A stretch of DNA of 6,143 nt from Patescibacteria group bacterium (GCA_030917025.1 JAUPVN010000121.1:1-6143), one strand, 5' to 3'; numbered from the stretch's first letter, positions 1 to 6,034 are shown. A program made the numbers and translations. The notes: generated by a model not told the origin, from the letters alone.

Positions 1-1
1 G

Positions 2-526
2 ATACTTTTTGATGAAATTAAGAGTAAATATAAAAAGATTGATATATTTGTAAATAACGCAGGTAACCCAAGTGAAACTGAGTTTGGGGCGTATACTGCT
101 AATAACATAAAAGATAGTTTAATGGCAAACTTTATGAGCAGTGTATTGTGCACCCAAGAAGCAGTAAAATTAATTGATAAGGGTAGTATTTTATTTACAA
201 GCTCTGTTTATGGATTGCAATTTGGTGGTAACCCAAGTTTGGCTTTATATTCTGCGGGTAAGGCTGCGATGATTAGCTTTACACAAACAATTTCAGAAAA
301 ATTAGCTCCTAAAATACGTTGTAATGCGGTTGCTCCTGGAATTACAAAAACCCCAGCTTGGGATGGTGTTGGTATAGCAAATATACAAAAAAATTTAGAT
401 ATGACTCTTCAAAAAGAATGGGTAGAACCACAAGAAATTGCCGATGCTTTTGTATTTTTAGCAGAAACACCACATATAACTGGGCAAACTATTGTAGTAG
501 ATGGTGGTTGGCAGAAAAAAATATAG
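2..526 (+). CDS. Short-chain dehydrogenase/reductase (SDR), 5'-truncated by window edge
   Basis: The frame is open from base 2 to a TAG at 524-526, giving 174 residues of an NAD(P)-dependent oxidoreductase of the classical SDR family. A classical SDR is about 250 residues, so roughly 75 N-terminal residues, including the glycine-rich dinucleotide-binding motif, lie off the left edge. The M at 122 is internal. Visible motifs (numbered from base 2) are the NNAG motif (residues 18-21) after strand beta-4, the catalytic Ser region TSS (66-68), the catalytic YxxxK as YSAGK (Tyr83, Lys87), the NAVAPGITKTP segment after strand beta-6 (108-118), and the typical C-terminus ITGQTIVVDGGW (159-170). The TAG is followed directly by a second in-frame TAG (527-529). 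The substrate cannot be read from sequence; 3-oxoacyl-ACP reductase (FabG)-like or sugar/alcohol dehydrogenase roles are both possible. No terminator is visible between it and the metK promoter, so some read-through into the metK leader is likely. Confidence 0.93.
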   Translation: MLFDEIKSKYKKIDIFVNNAGNPSETEFGAYTANNIKDSLMANFMSSVLCTQEAVKLIDKGSILFTSSVYGLQFGGNPSLALYSAGKAAMISFTQTISEKLAPKIRCNAVAPGITKTPAWDGVGIANIQKNLDMTLQKEWVEPQEIADAFVFLAETPHITGQTIVVDGGWQKKI

Positions 527-547
527 TAGTTTGCTGGTAAATTTTTG

Positions 548-556
548 TGGTACAAT
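548..556 (+). promoter_or_regulatory. Extended -10 promoter for the metK leader
   Basis: TGGTACAAT contains a TGn extended -10 element followed by TACAAT (551-556), which differs from TATAAT at one position. A start site about 7 bases downstream, near 563, would put the whole riboswitch aptamer (from 584) in the transcript with a short lead. The best -35-like word, TTGCTG (531-536), is only 14 bases upstream, too close for a normal spacer, so the extended -10 probably carries the promoter. This assignment is inferred from sequence match and position. Confidence 0.5.
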
Positions 557-583
557 TGTTTGGTAATCATTAACAATTTATGT

Positions 584-703
584 ATATCACGAGCGTGGCG
601 AGAGAACTAGCTTTATGACCCACCGGCAACCACCCTTCAATACTTTTTTACTTTAAAGTTATGAATGGCAGGTGCTCCTTCTAGCCCTTATGGGGAAAGA
701 TAT
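584..703 (+). promoter_or_regulatory. SAM riboswitch aptamer (SAM-I/S-box type) upstream of metK
   Basis: This leader folds as an S-box aptamer, which binds S-adenosylmethionine and in known cases turns off downstream genes. P1 is ATATC (584-588) with GATAT (699-703). P2a is GTGG (595-598) with CCAC (620-623), followed by a kink-turn built from GAG (600-602) and ATGA (615-618). The conserved core CCGGCAACC is at 623-631. P3 pairs ACC (629-631) with GGT (671-673), then TTCA (636-639) with TGAA (662-665) and ACTTT (642-646) with AAAGT (655-659). P4 is CCC (685-687) with GGG (692-694) around TTAT. The pseudoknot pairs CTAG (607-610) in the P2 loop with CTAG (681-684) in J3/4; the usual pair is CUGG with CCAG, so both sides have changed together. 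Its place directly before metK, the SAM-producing enzyme, fits feedback control. The distinct P4 and the P2 kink-turn favour SAM-I over SAM-IV. Confidence 0.93.
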
Positions 704-718
704 TGGATATTTATAAAC

Positions 719-766
719 ATCCTTTCTACGCCTGATATACAAAATATGCCAAGAAAGGATTTTTTT
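719..766 (+). terminator. Riboswitch expression platform: terminator-like hairpin that also hides the metK RBS
   Basis: ATCCTTTCT (719-727) pairs perfectly over 9 bp with AGAAAGGAT (752-760), followed by an unbroken T run 760-766 that ends at the metK ATG. The 3' arm contains the Shine-Dalgarno sequence AAGAAAGGA (751-759), 7 bases before ATG 767. The same helix could therefore end transcription or block ribosome binding. Only three pairs are G-C, so as a terminator it is modest. Competing pairings include GGAAAG (694-699) with CTTTCT (722-727), and GGAT (705-708) with ATCC (719-722). The first would break P4 and the first base pair of P1, so SAM binding would favour the OFF hairpin. The mechanism is inferred from pairing, not shown. 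Confidence 0.75.
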
Positions 767-1870
767 ATGTCAAAAAAATATAGAGTAAGCGAATCTGTAT
801 GTGCGGGTCACCCAGATAAATTGGCCGATCAGATTAGTGATGCCATTGTAGATGCCGTGTTAGAGCAAGACCCAAAAGGCCGCGTTGCGGCAGAGGCGTT
901 GGTTGCAAAAGATACAATTGTATTAGCGGGTGAAATAACAACAACTGCTAAAATTGATTATGAAGCTGTAGCTAAGGGTGTGATCAAAAAAAATGGTTAC
1001 GTTGTGCCAGAATGGGGTTTTAGTAATAATGCAAAAGTAATTAATAGGTTGCACGAGCAGTCTGCAGAAATTGCTGTAGGAGTAGACAAAGAAGGCGCCG
1101 GTGATCAGGGCTTGATGTACGGCTATGCTACAAACGAAACAGAACAGTACATGCCCCTGCAAGTTGTTTTAGCGCATAAAATAGTTCAAGCAATAGATGA
1201 AGCCCGCCAATCTGGTTCTATACCGTATTTGCGCCCAGACGGAAAATCTCAGGTAGTTGTAGAAGAGGCTGATGAAAAGGTAGTTGGTATAAGGCATATT
1301 ACAGTAGCCGTGCCTCATGACGAATCTGTAACCCTAGAAACAGTTACTAAAGATATAACCAGTAAAATACTAAAACCATTAGTAGAAAGCTATAATTTAA
1401 CATTACCAAAAGAAATAATTGTTAACGGTACCGGAGTTTGGCACCAGCCTGGCCCCGCTAGTGATGTTGGTTTAACTGGACGTAAAATTGTAGTAGATAC
1501 TTATGGTGGTGCGGCAAAAGTTGGTGGTGGAGCTTTTAGTGGTAAAGACCCTAGTAAAGTAGATAGATCTGGTGCATATGCGGCAAGATATTTAGCAAAA
1601 AATATAGTTGCAAGCGGTAAAGCCGATAGGGCAGAGGTTTGTTTGGCATATTACATTGGTGCTCAAAAACCAATTATGAGAAGTATAGACACTTTTGGCA
1701 CGGCTAAAGTTAGTGATCAAGAGTTAGAAGATTATGCTTCTTCTTTATTAGACTTATCTGTCCACGGTATTTTAGAGCACTTTAAGCTGCGTAATCCTAT
1801 ATATGCAAAAACTGCTACTTATGGGCATTTTGGAAACTCAGACTATCCATGGGAGCAGGTAGTTAGTTAA
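767..1870 (+). CDS. metK: S-adenosylmethionine synthetase (methionine adenosyltransferase)
   Basis: This cytosolic enzyme makes S-adenosylmethionine from methionine and ATP, releasing phosphate and pyrophosphate. The protein is 367 residues, slightly shorter than the usual 380-400. Family landmarks are GHPDKLADQISDAI (14-27) with the metal/phosphate-binding His15 and Asp17, the ATP motif GAGDQGLMYGYA (110-121), YLRPDGKSQVVVE (154-166), GLTGRKIVVDTYGG (235-248) and the phosphate-binding loop GGGAFSGKDPSKVDRS (253-268). The start is ATG 767 because it has AAGAAAGGA 7 bases upstream and begins MSKKYRVSES, directly before the family N-terminus. The in-frame ATG at 665 would translate the riboswitch and is rejected. 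Two stretches differ from the common bacterial form: VCAGHPDK where VSEGHPDK is usual, and GTGVWHQPGPASD (221-233) where a TGRFVIGGPxGD-like segment is usual. The catalytic Asp of the latter is kept. Expression is likely repressed by SAM through the leader. Confidence 0.97.
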   Translation: MSKKYRVSESVCAGHPDKLADQISDAIVDAVLEQDPKGRVAAEALVAKDTIVLAGEITTTAKIDYEAVAKGVIKKNGYVVPEWGFSNNAKVINRLHEQSAEIAVGVDKEGAGDQGLMYGYATNETEQYMPLQVVLAHKIVQAIDEARQSGSIPYLRPDGKSQVVVEEADEKVVGIRHITVAVPHDESVTLETVTKDITSKILKPLVESYNLTLPKEIIVNGTGVWHQPGPASDVGLTGRKIVVDTYGGAAKVGGGAFSGKDPSKVDRSGAYAARYLAKNIVASGKADRAEVCLAYYIGAQKPIMRSIDTFGTAKVSDQELEDYASSLLDLSVHGILEHFKLRNPIYAKTATYGHFGNSDYPWEQVVS

Positions 1871-1883
1871 TTAATACTACAGG

Positions 1884-3014
1884 CTAAGATTTTTTTAGAT
1901 TAAAAATAGAAAACTTTTGTCTTTTTTTGGCAGCAAGGTCGTCTAGCGTGCCTTTTCTGTAGTGTACAAAAAGTTCAATTGTAGTTGTAAGTACAATCAT
2001 TATAACTGGGCCAATAAATATTCCAAAGAATCCAAAAAACCCTATACCGGCAAATACAGATAATAGTGTTAAGGCCGGATCTAGGCTGGCAGATTTTGGA
2101 ACAAATTTAGGCCTTAGAATGTTGTCTATATTTACTGTTATTAAAAAGTGTACTGCTAGCAGTAATATACCTTGCCATATGTTGCCTGTTAAAATTAGAA
2201 TAATGCCAAAAGGTATTAAAACTATTCCTCCGCCTAGTGGGATGATTGATAAAAATGTTAATATTGCAAACCAAAAGGCTAAGTAGTCTACTCCAATAAT
2301 TGCTAGTGATGCAGTGCCAATAAGGCCCTGAAGTATAGCAATTACAAACTGAAACTTAACCATGGCGGTTGTCATGGCAGACATTCTACCAAAGTACAAT
2401 TTATTTACTTCTGGGCCAAGTGGGTTAACGTCTTCTATTGTTTGAACAATTTGTGGGCCCTTTGTAAGTAATGATATAAAGGTAAAAACAAAAATAATAA
2501 ATTTTGTAAAAAAGTTTGCAACGTTAGACACACTACTTGTTGCAAAACCTACAGAAGCACTTGCAACGGTTTGAACAAAGTTTTGCGCCCAAGATAAGAT
2601 ACTATCTAAAGTTAATTCGTATTCTTTAACTATTGGTAACTTTTGAGTAGTTTCGTTTAAAGACGATATAAAATCTTTTAGCGCATTAGAGGCAGACTGG
2701 ATCCCCCCGCTAGATAATGTGTTAACTAGTTCTAGGGCTTGTTGAGTTGTTATATATATTAGGGTAGCAATAGGTATGGTAACCAATAAAAAAAATACAA
2801 GGAGTGTAGATAGTATTGCAAACCCACTTTTAAATTTAAGTTTTGTCTTAAACCAAATATACATTGGGTGAAAAAGATATGCCATTACGGCAGAAATAGC
2901 TATAAGCACAATATAATCTTGTAAAAAATATAGTATTCCTATAAAACTTAATATGCTTGCAATAACAATAGCATTTTGTTGAGTTTTAAATTCATTAATT
3001 TTACGGTTAATCAT
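1884..3014 (-). CDS. AI-2E family (PerM/UPF0118-type) multi-spanning membrane protein
   Basis: This is a 376-residue integral membrane protein of the AI-2E transporter family. Hydrophobic segments lie near residues 15-32, 34-50, 65-90, 155-184, 220-242, 245-274, 280-297 and 310-350, matching the family pattern of two N-terminal helices, a longer central soluble part (about 91-150) and a C-terminal helix bundle. Diagnostic C-terminal motifs are NIDNILRPKFV (295-305) and LDPALTLLSVFAGIGFFGFF (311-330), followed by GIFIGPVI. The tail (352-376) is basic and cytosolic by the positive-inside rule. The name comes from an Escherichia coli member proposed to export autoinducer-2; other members act as sodium/proton antiporters, so the substrate here is unknown. 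Start ATG 3012-3014 has an AAGG-type Shine-Dalgarno (3019-3022 on the plus strand) only 4 bases away. It ends in TAG, 13 bases from the metK stop. No clear hairpin terminator separates the two convergent genes. Confidence 0.92.
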   Translation of the reverse strand: MINRKINEFKTQQNAIVIASILSFIGILYFLQDYIVLIAISAVMAYLFHPMYIWFKTKLKFKSGFAILSTLLVFFLLVTIPIATLIYITTQQALELVNTLSSGGIQSASNALKDFISSLNETTQKLPIVKEYELTLDSILSWAQNFVQTVASASVGFATSSVSNVANFFTKFIIFVFTFISLLTKGPQIVQTIEDVNPLGPEVNKLYFGRMSAMTTAMVKFQFVIAILQGLIGTASLAIIGVDYLAFWFAILTFLSIIPLGGGIVLIPFGIILILTGNIWQGILLLAVHFLITVNIDNILRPKFVPKSASLDPALTLLSVFAGIGFFGFFGIFIGPVIMIVLTTTIELFVHYRKGTLDDLAAKKRQKFSIFNLKKS

Positions 3015-3024
3015 AATACCTTAA

Positions 3025-3045
3025 CTATAGCATGGTCATGCATAG
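3025..3045. repeat. Short inverted repeat in the AI-2E gene leader
   Basis: GCATG (3030-3034), GT, then CATGC (3037-3041) form a perfect 5-bp palindrome. With a single bulged A at 3029 it extends by CTAT (3025-3028) against ATAG (3042-3045). It lies just upstream of the Shine-Dalgarno of the minus-strand AI-2E-family gene. A minus-strand -10-like word, TATAGT (plus positions 3055-3060), would place the repeat inside that gene's 5' leader. It may be an operator for a dimeric regulator or an RNA hairpin. The repeat is plain in the sequence; its function is a guess. Confidence 0.45.
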
Positions 3046-3063
3046 AGATAAAACACTATAAAG

Positions 3064-3094
3064 TTACAATAAACAGTTGAATTATTTGTATAAC
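3064..3094 (+). promoter_or_regulatory. Probable promoter of the HdeD-like gene
   Basis: TATAAC (3089-3094) matches the -10 consensus at five of six positions and is preceded by TG. A -35-like TTACAA (3064-3069) lies 19 bases upstream, a slightly long spacer. Transcription would begin near 3101, giving a leader of about 30 bases that holds the AAGGAG ribosome binding site (3119-3124). An alternative pairing is TTGAAT (3077-3082) with TACTCT (3100-3105) at 17 bases, which has a poorer -10. Either way the promoter sits within the 117-base divergent spacer. Confidence 0.4.
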
Positions 3095-3131
3095 GGGTGT
3101 ACTCTAACAGTATTAAATAAGGAGATTTGAT

Positions 3132-3698
3132 ATGGCTCAGCAAGAAGTGGATATCTTGGAATTTGACCAAGATACAAAAAATTTATGGTGGGTAATGGTA
3201 CTTACCGGCGTACTGTCTGTAATATTTGGTTTTGTAGCCATTATTTGGCCAGGCATAACTGTAGGAGTATTAGCTTTACTTTTTGCAGTGTATATTGGTA
3301 TTCACGGTGTAAGCGACATCATAAATGGTGTTCGTAAATTAAAAAAATCAACATTCTCTGGAATCTTAACAATGATAGTTGGTCTTTTAGGCTTAGGTAT
3401 TTCTGTATTTTTGTTAGGTAATGTTGGTAGTGGCCTTGCAGTGGCTACTCTTATTTTAGTTATTGCACTTACTTTTATAGTAAGAGGTGTATTTACTATA
3501 GTATTGTCTTTTAGCGAACCAGATTTAAAGTCTAGCCGATGGTTTGGGTTGTTCTTTGGAGCAATATCAATTTTAGCTGGTTTGGTAATTGCTTGGTACC
3601 CAGAAGCAGCAACACTTGCTTGGGTTTGGGTTGTTGGCTTTTTTGCACTAGTTAGCGGCGCTTTTCAGATTGCCGTTGGCCTTACTGCTAAAAAATAA
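3132..3698 (+). CDS. HdeD/DUF308-family six-helix membrane protein
   Basis: This 188-residue protein has a short acidic N-terminus (1-16) and six hydrophobic helices (about 18-40, 42-64, 75-97, 100-126, 136-156, 160-184). They are arranged as three repeated helix pairs that begin WWVMVLTGVLSVIFGF (19-34), SGILTMIVGLLGLGIS (76-91) and WFGLFFGAISILAGLV (137-152). Each unit ends in a GxxxI/F-type helix (GIHGVSDI, FIVRGVFTI, LVSGAFQI). That threefold repeat and the WPG/WYPEAA turns match the HdeD/DUF308 family (PF03729). HdeD of Escherichia coli is linked to acid resistance at high cell density, but its molecular activity is not settled and should not be assumed here. Start ATG 3132 follows AAGGAG (3119-3124) with a 7-base spacer, the strongest ribosome binding site in the window. 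The gene is monocistronic: divergent from the AI-2E-family gene and closed by the terminator at 3761-3788. Confidence 0.9.
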   Translation: MAQQEVDILEFDQDTKNLWWVMVLTGVLSVIFGFVAIIWPGITVGVLALLFAVYIGIHGVSDIINGVRKLKKSTFSGILTMIVGLLGLGISVFLLGNVGSGLAVATLILVIALTFIVRGVFTIVLSFSEPDLKSSRWFGLFFGAISILAGLVIAWYPEAATLAWVWVVGFFALVSGAFQIAVGLTAKK

Positions 3699-3710
3699 AT
3701 TAGTATTTGC

Positions 3711-3758
3711 TTTACATTTTTAAAAATATTACTATGTAAATGAAAGATTTATCTTTCA
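3711..3758 (+). repeat. Two consecutive hairpins in the 3' UTR of the HdeD-like gene
   Basis: TTTACAT (3711-3717) pairs with ATGTAAA (3734-3740) around an AT-rich loop. It is followed without a gap by TGAAAGAT (3741-3748) and ATCTTTCA (3751-3758), a perfect 8-bp inverted repeat separated by TT. The two bases after that lead into the terminator stem. The second repeat has only a 2-base spacer, so as RNA it would open its innermost pair to form a 4-base loop. Neither is followed by a T-tract, so neither is a terminator itself. They may protect the mRNA 3' end, bind a protein, or belong to a small RNA ending at the terminator. Confidence 0.55.
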
Positions 3759-3760
3759 AT

Positions 3761-3788
3761 AAAGTCGGGTGAAACATCCCGACTTTTT
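3761..3788 (+). terminator. Intrinsic terminator after the HdeD-like gene
   Basis: AAAGTCGGG (3761-3769) pairs with CCCGACTTT (3778-3786) around an 8-base loop, giving 9 bp with a GC-rich core, followed by T bases to 3788. It is the clearest terminator in the window and separates the HdeD-like transcript from rmuC. The flanking AAA...TTT allows only a short A-run on the other side, so termination is mainly in the plus direction. Confidence 0.92.
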
Positions 3789-3815
3789 GTATTTGTTTAA
3801 GATAAGAAGTAGAAT
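3787..3815 (+). promoter_or_regulatory. Probable rmuC promoter giving a leaderless mRNA
   Basis: TAGAAT (3810-3815) matches the -10 consensus at five of six positions, and TTGTAT (3787-3792) sits exactly 17 bases upstream as a -35-like element. Only six bases separate the -10 from the rmuC ATG at 3822, so transcription would begin at or next to the A of the start codon. There is no convincing Shine-Dalgarno before rmuC, which agrees with a leaderless message. The -35 overlaps the last bases of the preceding terminator. Confidence 0.5.
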
Positions 3816-3821
3816 GTACTT

Positions 3822-4889
3822 ATGGCAATATTTTTAGCAATATCTATATTTATAATAATTTTACTTTTAATTTTAGTTATTTATTTAGCTTTTGTTAAAA
3901 ACGGTGCTAAGAGCACCCAACCGGATTCTTCTTCATTGGTTTTGCAACAGCTAGATGAGCTAAAGCAAAGTTTAAACTTAACTGTAAATGATAGATTAGA
4001 CAATAGTAATAAAATGATGCGTGATACCATGCAACAACAGTTTAGCCAAAGCTCTAAATTAATAACAGAAGTTACACAGCGCTTAACAAGACTTGATGAG
4101 ACTAATAAGCGTGTAGTTGATGTAGCAGATGAGCTTAAGCTTTTACAGAATGTTTTGCAAAATCCAAAACAGCGCGGTGGTATAGGTGAATACTTTTTAG
4201 ATGTTGTTTTGGGTAATGTTTTGCCTAGTAAAATGTATACTTTGCAATATGCCTTTAAAAACGGCGAAATTGTGGATGCCGCCATAATGTTAGATAAAGG
4301 TCGTATACTTCCAATAGATAGCAAGTTTAGCTTAGAAAACTATAATAGGTTGGTAGAAGAAAAAGATAAAACCAAAAGAGAGGCAATAGCAAAAGTATTT
4401 AAAGCAGATTTAAAAAAACGTATAGACGAAACCGCCAAGTATATTCGCCCTAATGAAAATACATTAGATTACGCCTTTATGTTTATTCCTAGTGAGGCAA
4501 TATATTATGATTTGTTAGTTAACCAAGTTGGTGCTACCAATACTTCTGCAAGAGATTTGCTAGATTATGCCTTTATAGATAAAAAAGTTATTATTGTTAG
4601 CCCTACAACCTTGCTAGCATACTTGCAAACAGTTTTGCATGGCTTGCGTAGTTTGCAAATAGAAGAACAAGCTAAAGATATTCAAAAACGTGTAGGTGAG
4701 CTTGGTAAACATATTGCCGTGCACGAAACTTTTATGCAAAAATTAGGTAATAGCCTAGGCACTACAGTTGGCCATTTTAACACTGCTCATAAAGAGCTTA
4801 AAAAAATGGATAAAGATGTAGTAAAAATAGCCGGCAACAACCCTTCGGTAGAACCACTGCTAATAGATAAACCAACTAGCGACGATTAA
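3822..4889 (+). CDS. rmuC: RmuC family DNA recombination/maintenance protein
   Basis: This 355-residue protein has one N-terminal membrane anchor (2-25, followed by KNGAK). A polar helical region likely to form a coiled coil follows (about 40-112, rich in L, Q, E and K heptads). The RmuC domain (PF02646) spans about 115-330. Family landmarks are GGIGEYFLDVVLGNVLP (119-135), LPIDSKFSLENYNRL (163-177) with the DSK of the nuclease-like core, LDYAFMFIPSEAIYYDLL (215-232), and VIIVSPTTLLAYLQTVLHGL (256-275). RmuC in Escherichia coli limits recombination at inverted repeats; the domain resembles restriction-endonuclease folds, but its activity is not well defined. The length is somewhat short against the common 400-500 residues. 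ATG 3822 begins directly at the membrane helix and has no Shine-Dalgarno, in keeping with the leaderless promoter proposed just upstream. Its TAA overlaps the stop of the convergent glycoside hydrolase gene by four bases. Confidence 0.93.
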   Translation: MAIFLAISIFIIILLLILVIYLAFVKNGAKSTQPDSSSLVLQQLDELKQSLNLTVNDRLDNSNKMMRDTMQQQFSQSSKLITEVTQRLTRLDETNKRVVDVADELKLLQNVLQNPKQRGGIGEYFLDVVLGNVLPSKMYTLQYAFKNGEIVDAAIMLDKGRILPIDSKFSLENYNRLVEEKDKTKREAIAKVFKADLKKRIDETAKYIRPNENTLDYAFMFIPSEAIYYDLLVNQVGATNTSARDLLDYAFIDKKVIIVSPTTLLAYLQTVLHGLRSLQIEEQAKDIQKRVGELGKHIAVHETFMQKLGNSLGTTVGHFNTAHKELKKMDKDVVKIAGNNPSVEPLLIDKPTSDD

Positions 4890-6022
4890 TTTTCTAATAG
4901 ATCTAGGGTAAGGGCGGCGGTCCAGCTAAAATCTGGGCTACCCAGGCCTTGGCCGCTAATTGGATTATAATATTCCCAAATTCCACTTGTTCTTATCATA
5001 TCTAGGGTATTGCTTATAAGTGCCTGAGCTTCTGTTTGAAAGCCCATTCTTTTTAGGCCATCTATAAGTAGCCAATTAGTATTTACCCAGGTGGGCCCTT
5101 GCCAATAGCGGTTTGCATCAAAAAATCTACTATTTTTTGGTACAGATGGCACTGGATAATTTAGCCAAAAAGCTGTTGATGTAAATAAAATTTTTACTAA
5201 TAATTTTGCACGAGCCTGATCTATTGTTCCAGCATACAAAGGTAACAAGCTAGCTACGGTTGGTATAGTAATTAGTTGGTTAGTTAAAAAATCTCTACTA
5301 AAATATACTCCAAAATCATCTAACCATAATTCTTCTAGGGCATTTTTTGATTGATTTATGCGCTCTTCTAGCTCTGGGTCAATTTTGTGCCTAGCCTGGT
5401 CTGCTATTTCTTGTAAAATTGTATTGTTTCGAACAAAAATTGCGTTAAAACCTACATCTTCTATTGCAAATAAAGATCTGTGCAATATTTTATTTATGTC
5501 GTAATGTTTACGGCGTAGCCTTAAAACACTATCCCATGTCATTAGCGCATCTACATTTAGCATTCGTTGTTCTGGTGGCACGCTTCTGGTGTCTCTACGT
5601 ATAAAATTTATTGCATTTTCTAAGCCAAGTTTATCTATAAGAGCAATCCAGGCTGGTCGGCTGTGTTCGCGCTGCTGTTCTACCCAGGGCGGAGTATTAT
5701 CTAGGCCAGTTTCGTAAGGATGAATGAGTAATGCTAGGCCCTCTTTGTGGGGGTCTCTTTCGTTATATAGCCAAAGATGGTAAGCCTCTATAACGGGTAA
5801 CATTTTTTTAAAAAAAGCAATTTTTTGAGTAGTTGGTAAAGATTCTCCTACACGCTGTACAGCTTCTGCTAATAGCGGCGGTTGCGTAATTCCACTTGTT
5901 GCAATATTTGTTGGTGACTGCCTAGCAACCCAGCTCATCCACATGTTTCTGTCTCGTGCGTACTTTTTATCCATACTAAAAATCATATGGGGCATCATGC
6001 CGTTGTGCCATTGGCCATGCAC
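4886..6022 (-). CDS. MGH1-like/GH63-type glycoside hydrolase, part downstream of an in-frame TAG
   Basis: This open stretch of 378 residues encodes most of an (alpha/alpha)6-barrel glycosidase related to mannosylglycerate hydrolase and GH63 enzymes, which act on alpha-glycosides such as mannosylglycerate or glucosylglycerate. Landmarks are GQWHNGMMPHMIF (3-15), HPYETGLDNTPPW (101-113) whose Asp108 matches the general acid of the family, RYWQGPTWVNTNWLLIDGL (305-323), and IWEYYNPISGQGLGSPDFSW (348-367) whose Glu350 is the likely base. The C-terminus is complete. The N-terminus is not: GTG 6022 has no Shine-Dalgarno and starts in the middle of a conserved block, and family sequence continues upstream in the same frame past a TAG at 6035-6037. 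I therefore regard GTG 6022 as only the first possible start after a nonsense codon, not the native start. Whether the product is functional depends on that TAG. It converges on rmuC, sharing TTAA. Confidence 0.82.
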   Translation of the reverse strand: MHGQWHNGMMPHMIFSMDKKYARDRNMWMSWVARQSPTNIATSGITQPPLLAEAVQRVGESLPTTQKIAFFKKMLPVIEAYHLWLYNERDPHKEGLALLIHPYETGLDNTPPWVEQQREHSRPAWIALIDKLGLENAINFIRRDTRSVPPEQRMLNVDALMTWDSVLRLRRKHYDINKILHRSLFAIEDVGFNAIFVRNNTILQEIADQARHKIDPELEERINQSKNALEELWLDDFGVYFSRDFLTNQLITIPTVASLLPLYAGTIDQARAKLLVKILFTSTAFWLNYPVPSVPKNSRFFDANRYWQGPTWVNTNWLLIDGLKRMGFQTEAQALISNTLDMIRTSGIWEYYNPISGQGLGSPDFSWTAALTLDLLEN

Positions 6023-6034
6023 AAGGCTTAAGAG

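Noticed and set aside
358..540. 60-codon plus-strand frame over the SDR
   Set aside because: It lies in another frame of the SDR coding sequence, with Trp/Cys-rich composition typical of a shadow frame and no RBS.
665..766. N-terminal extension of metK from ATG 665
   Set aside because: The stretch is occupied by P3, P4 and P1 of the SAM aptamer and by the expression platform. The family N-terminus and the Shine-Dalgarno point to ATG 767.
923..1162. 79-codon minus-strand frame inside metK
   Set aside because: It is antisense to conserved metK codons and has no family resemblance or RBS.
1862..1915. Terminator between metK and the AI-2E-family gene
   Set aside because: There is a T-run at 1890-1896, but no stable stem precedes it; only a weak CTAA/TTAG pairing is possible.
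1884..3014. Quorum sensing by autoinducer-2 in this organism
   Set aside because: The family name rests on one proposed member; no luxS, lsr or other AI-2 gene is in the window, and the family covers other transport roles.
3881..4324. 147-codon minus-strand frame inside rmuC
   Set aside because: Ser/Leu-rich shadow of the rmuC frame; the plus-strand protein has clear RmuC motifs.
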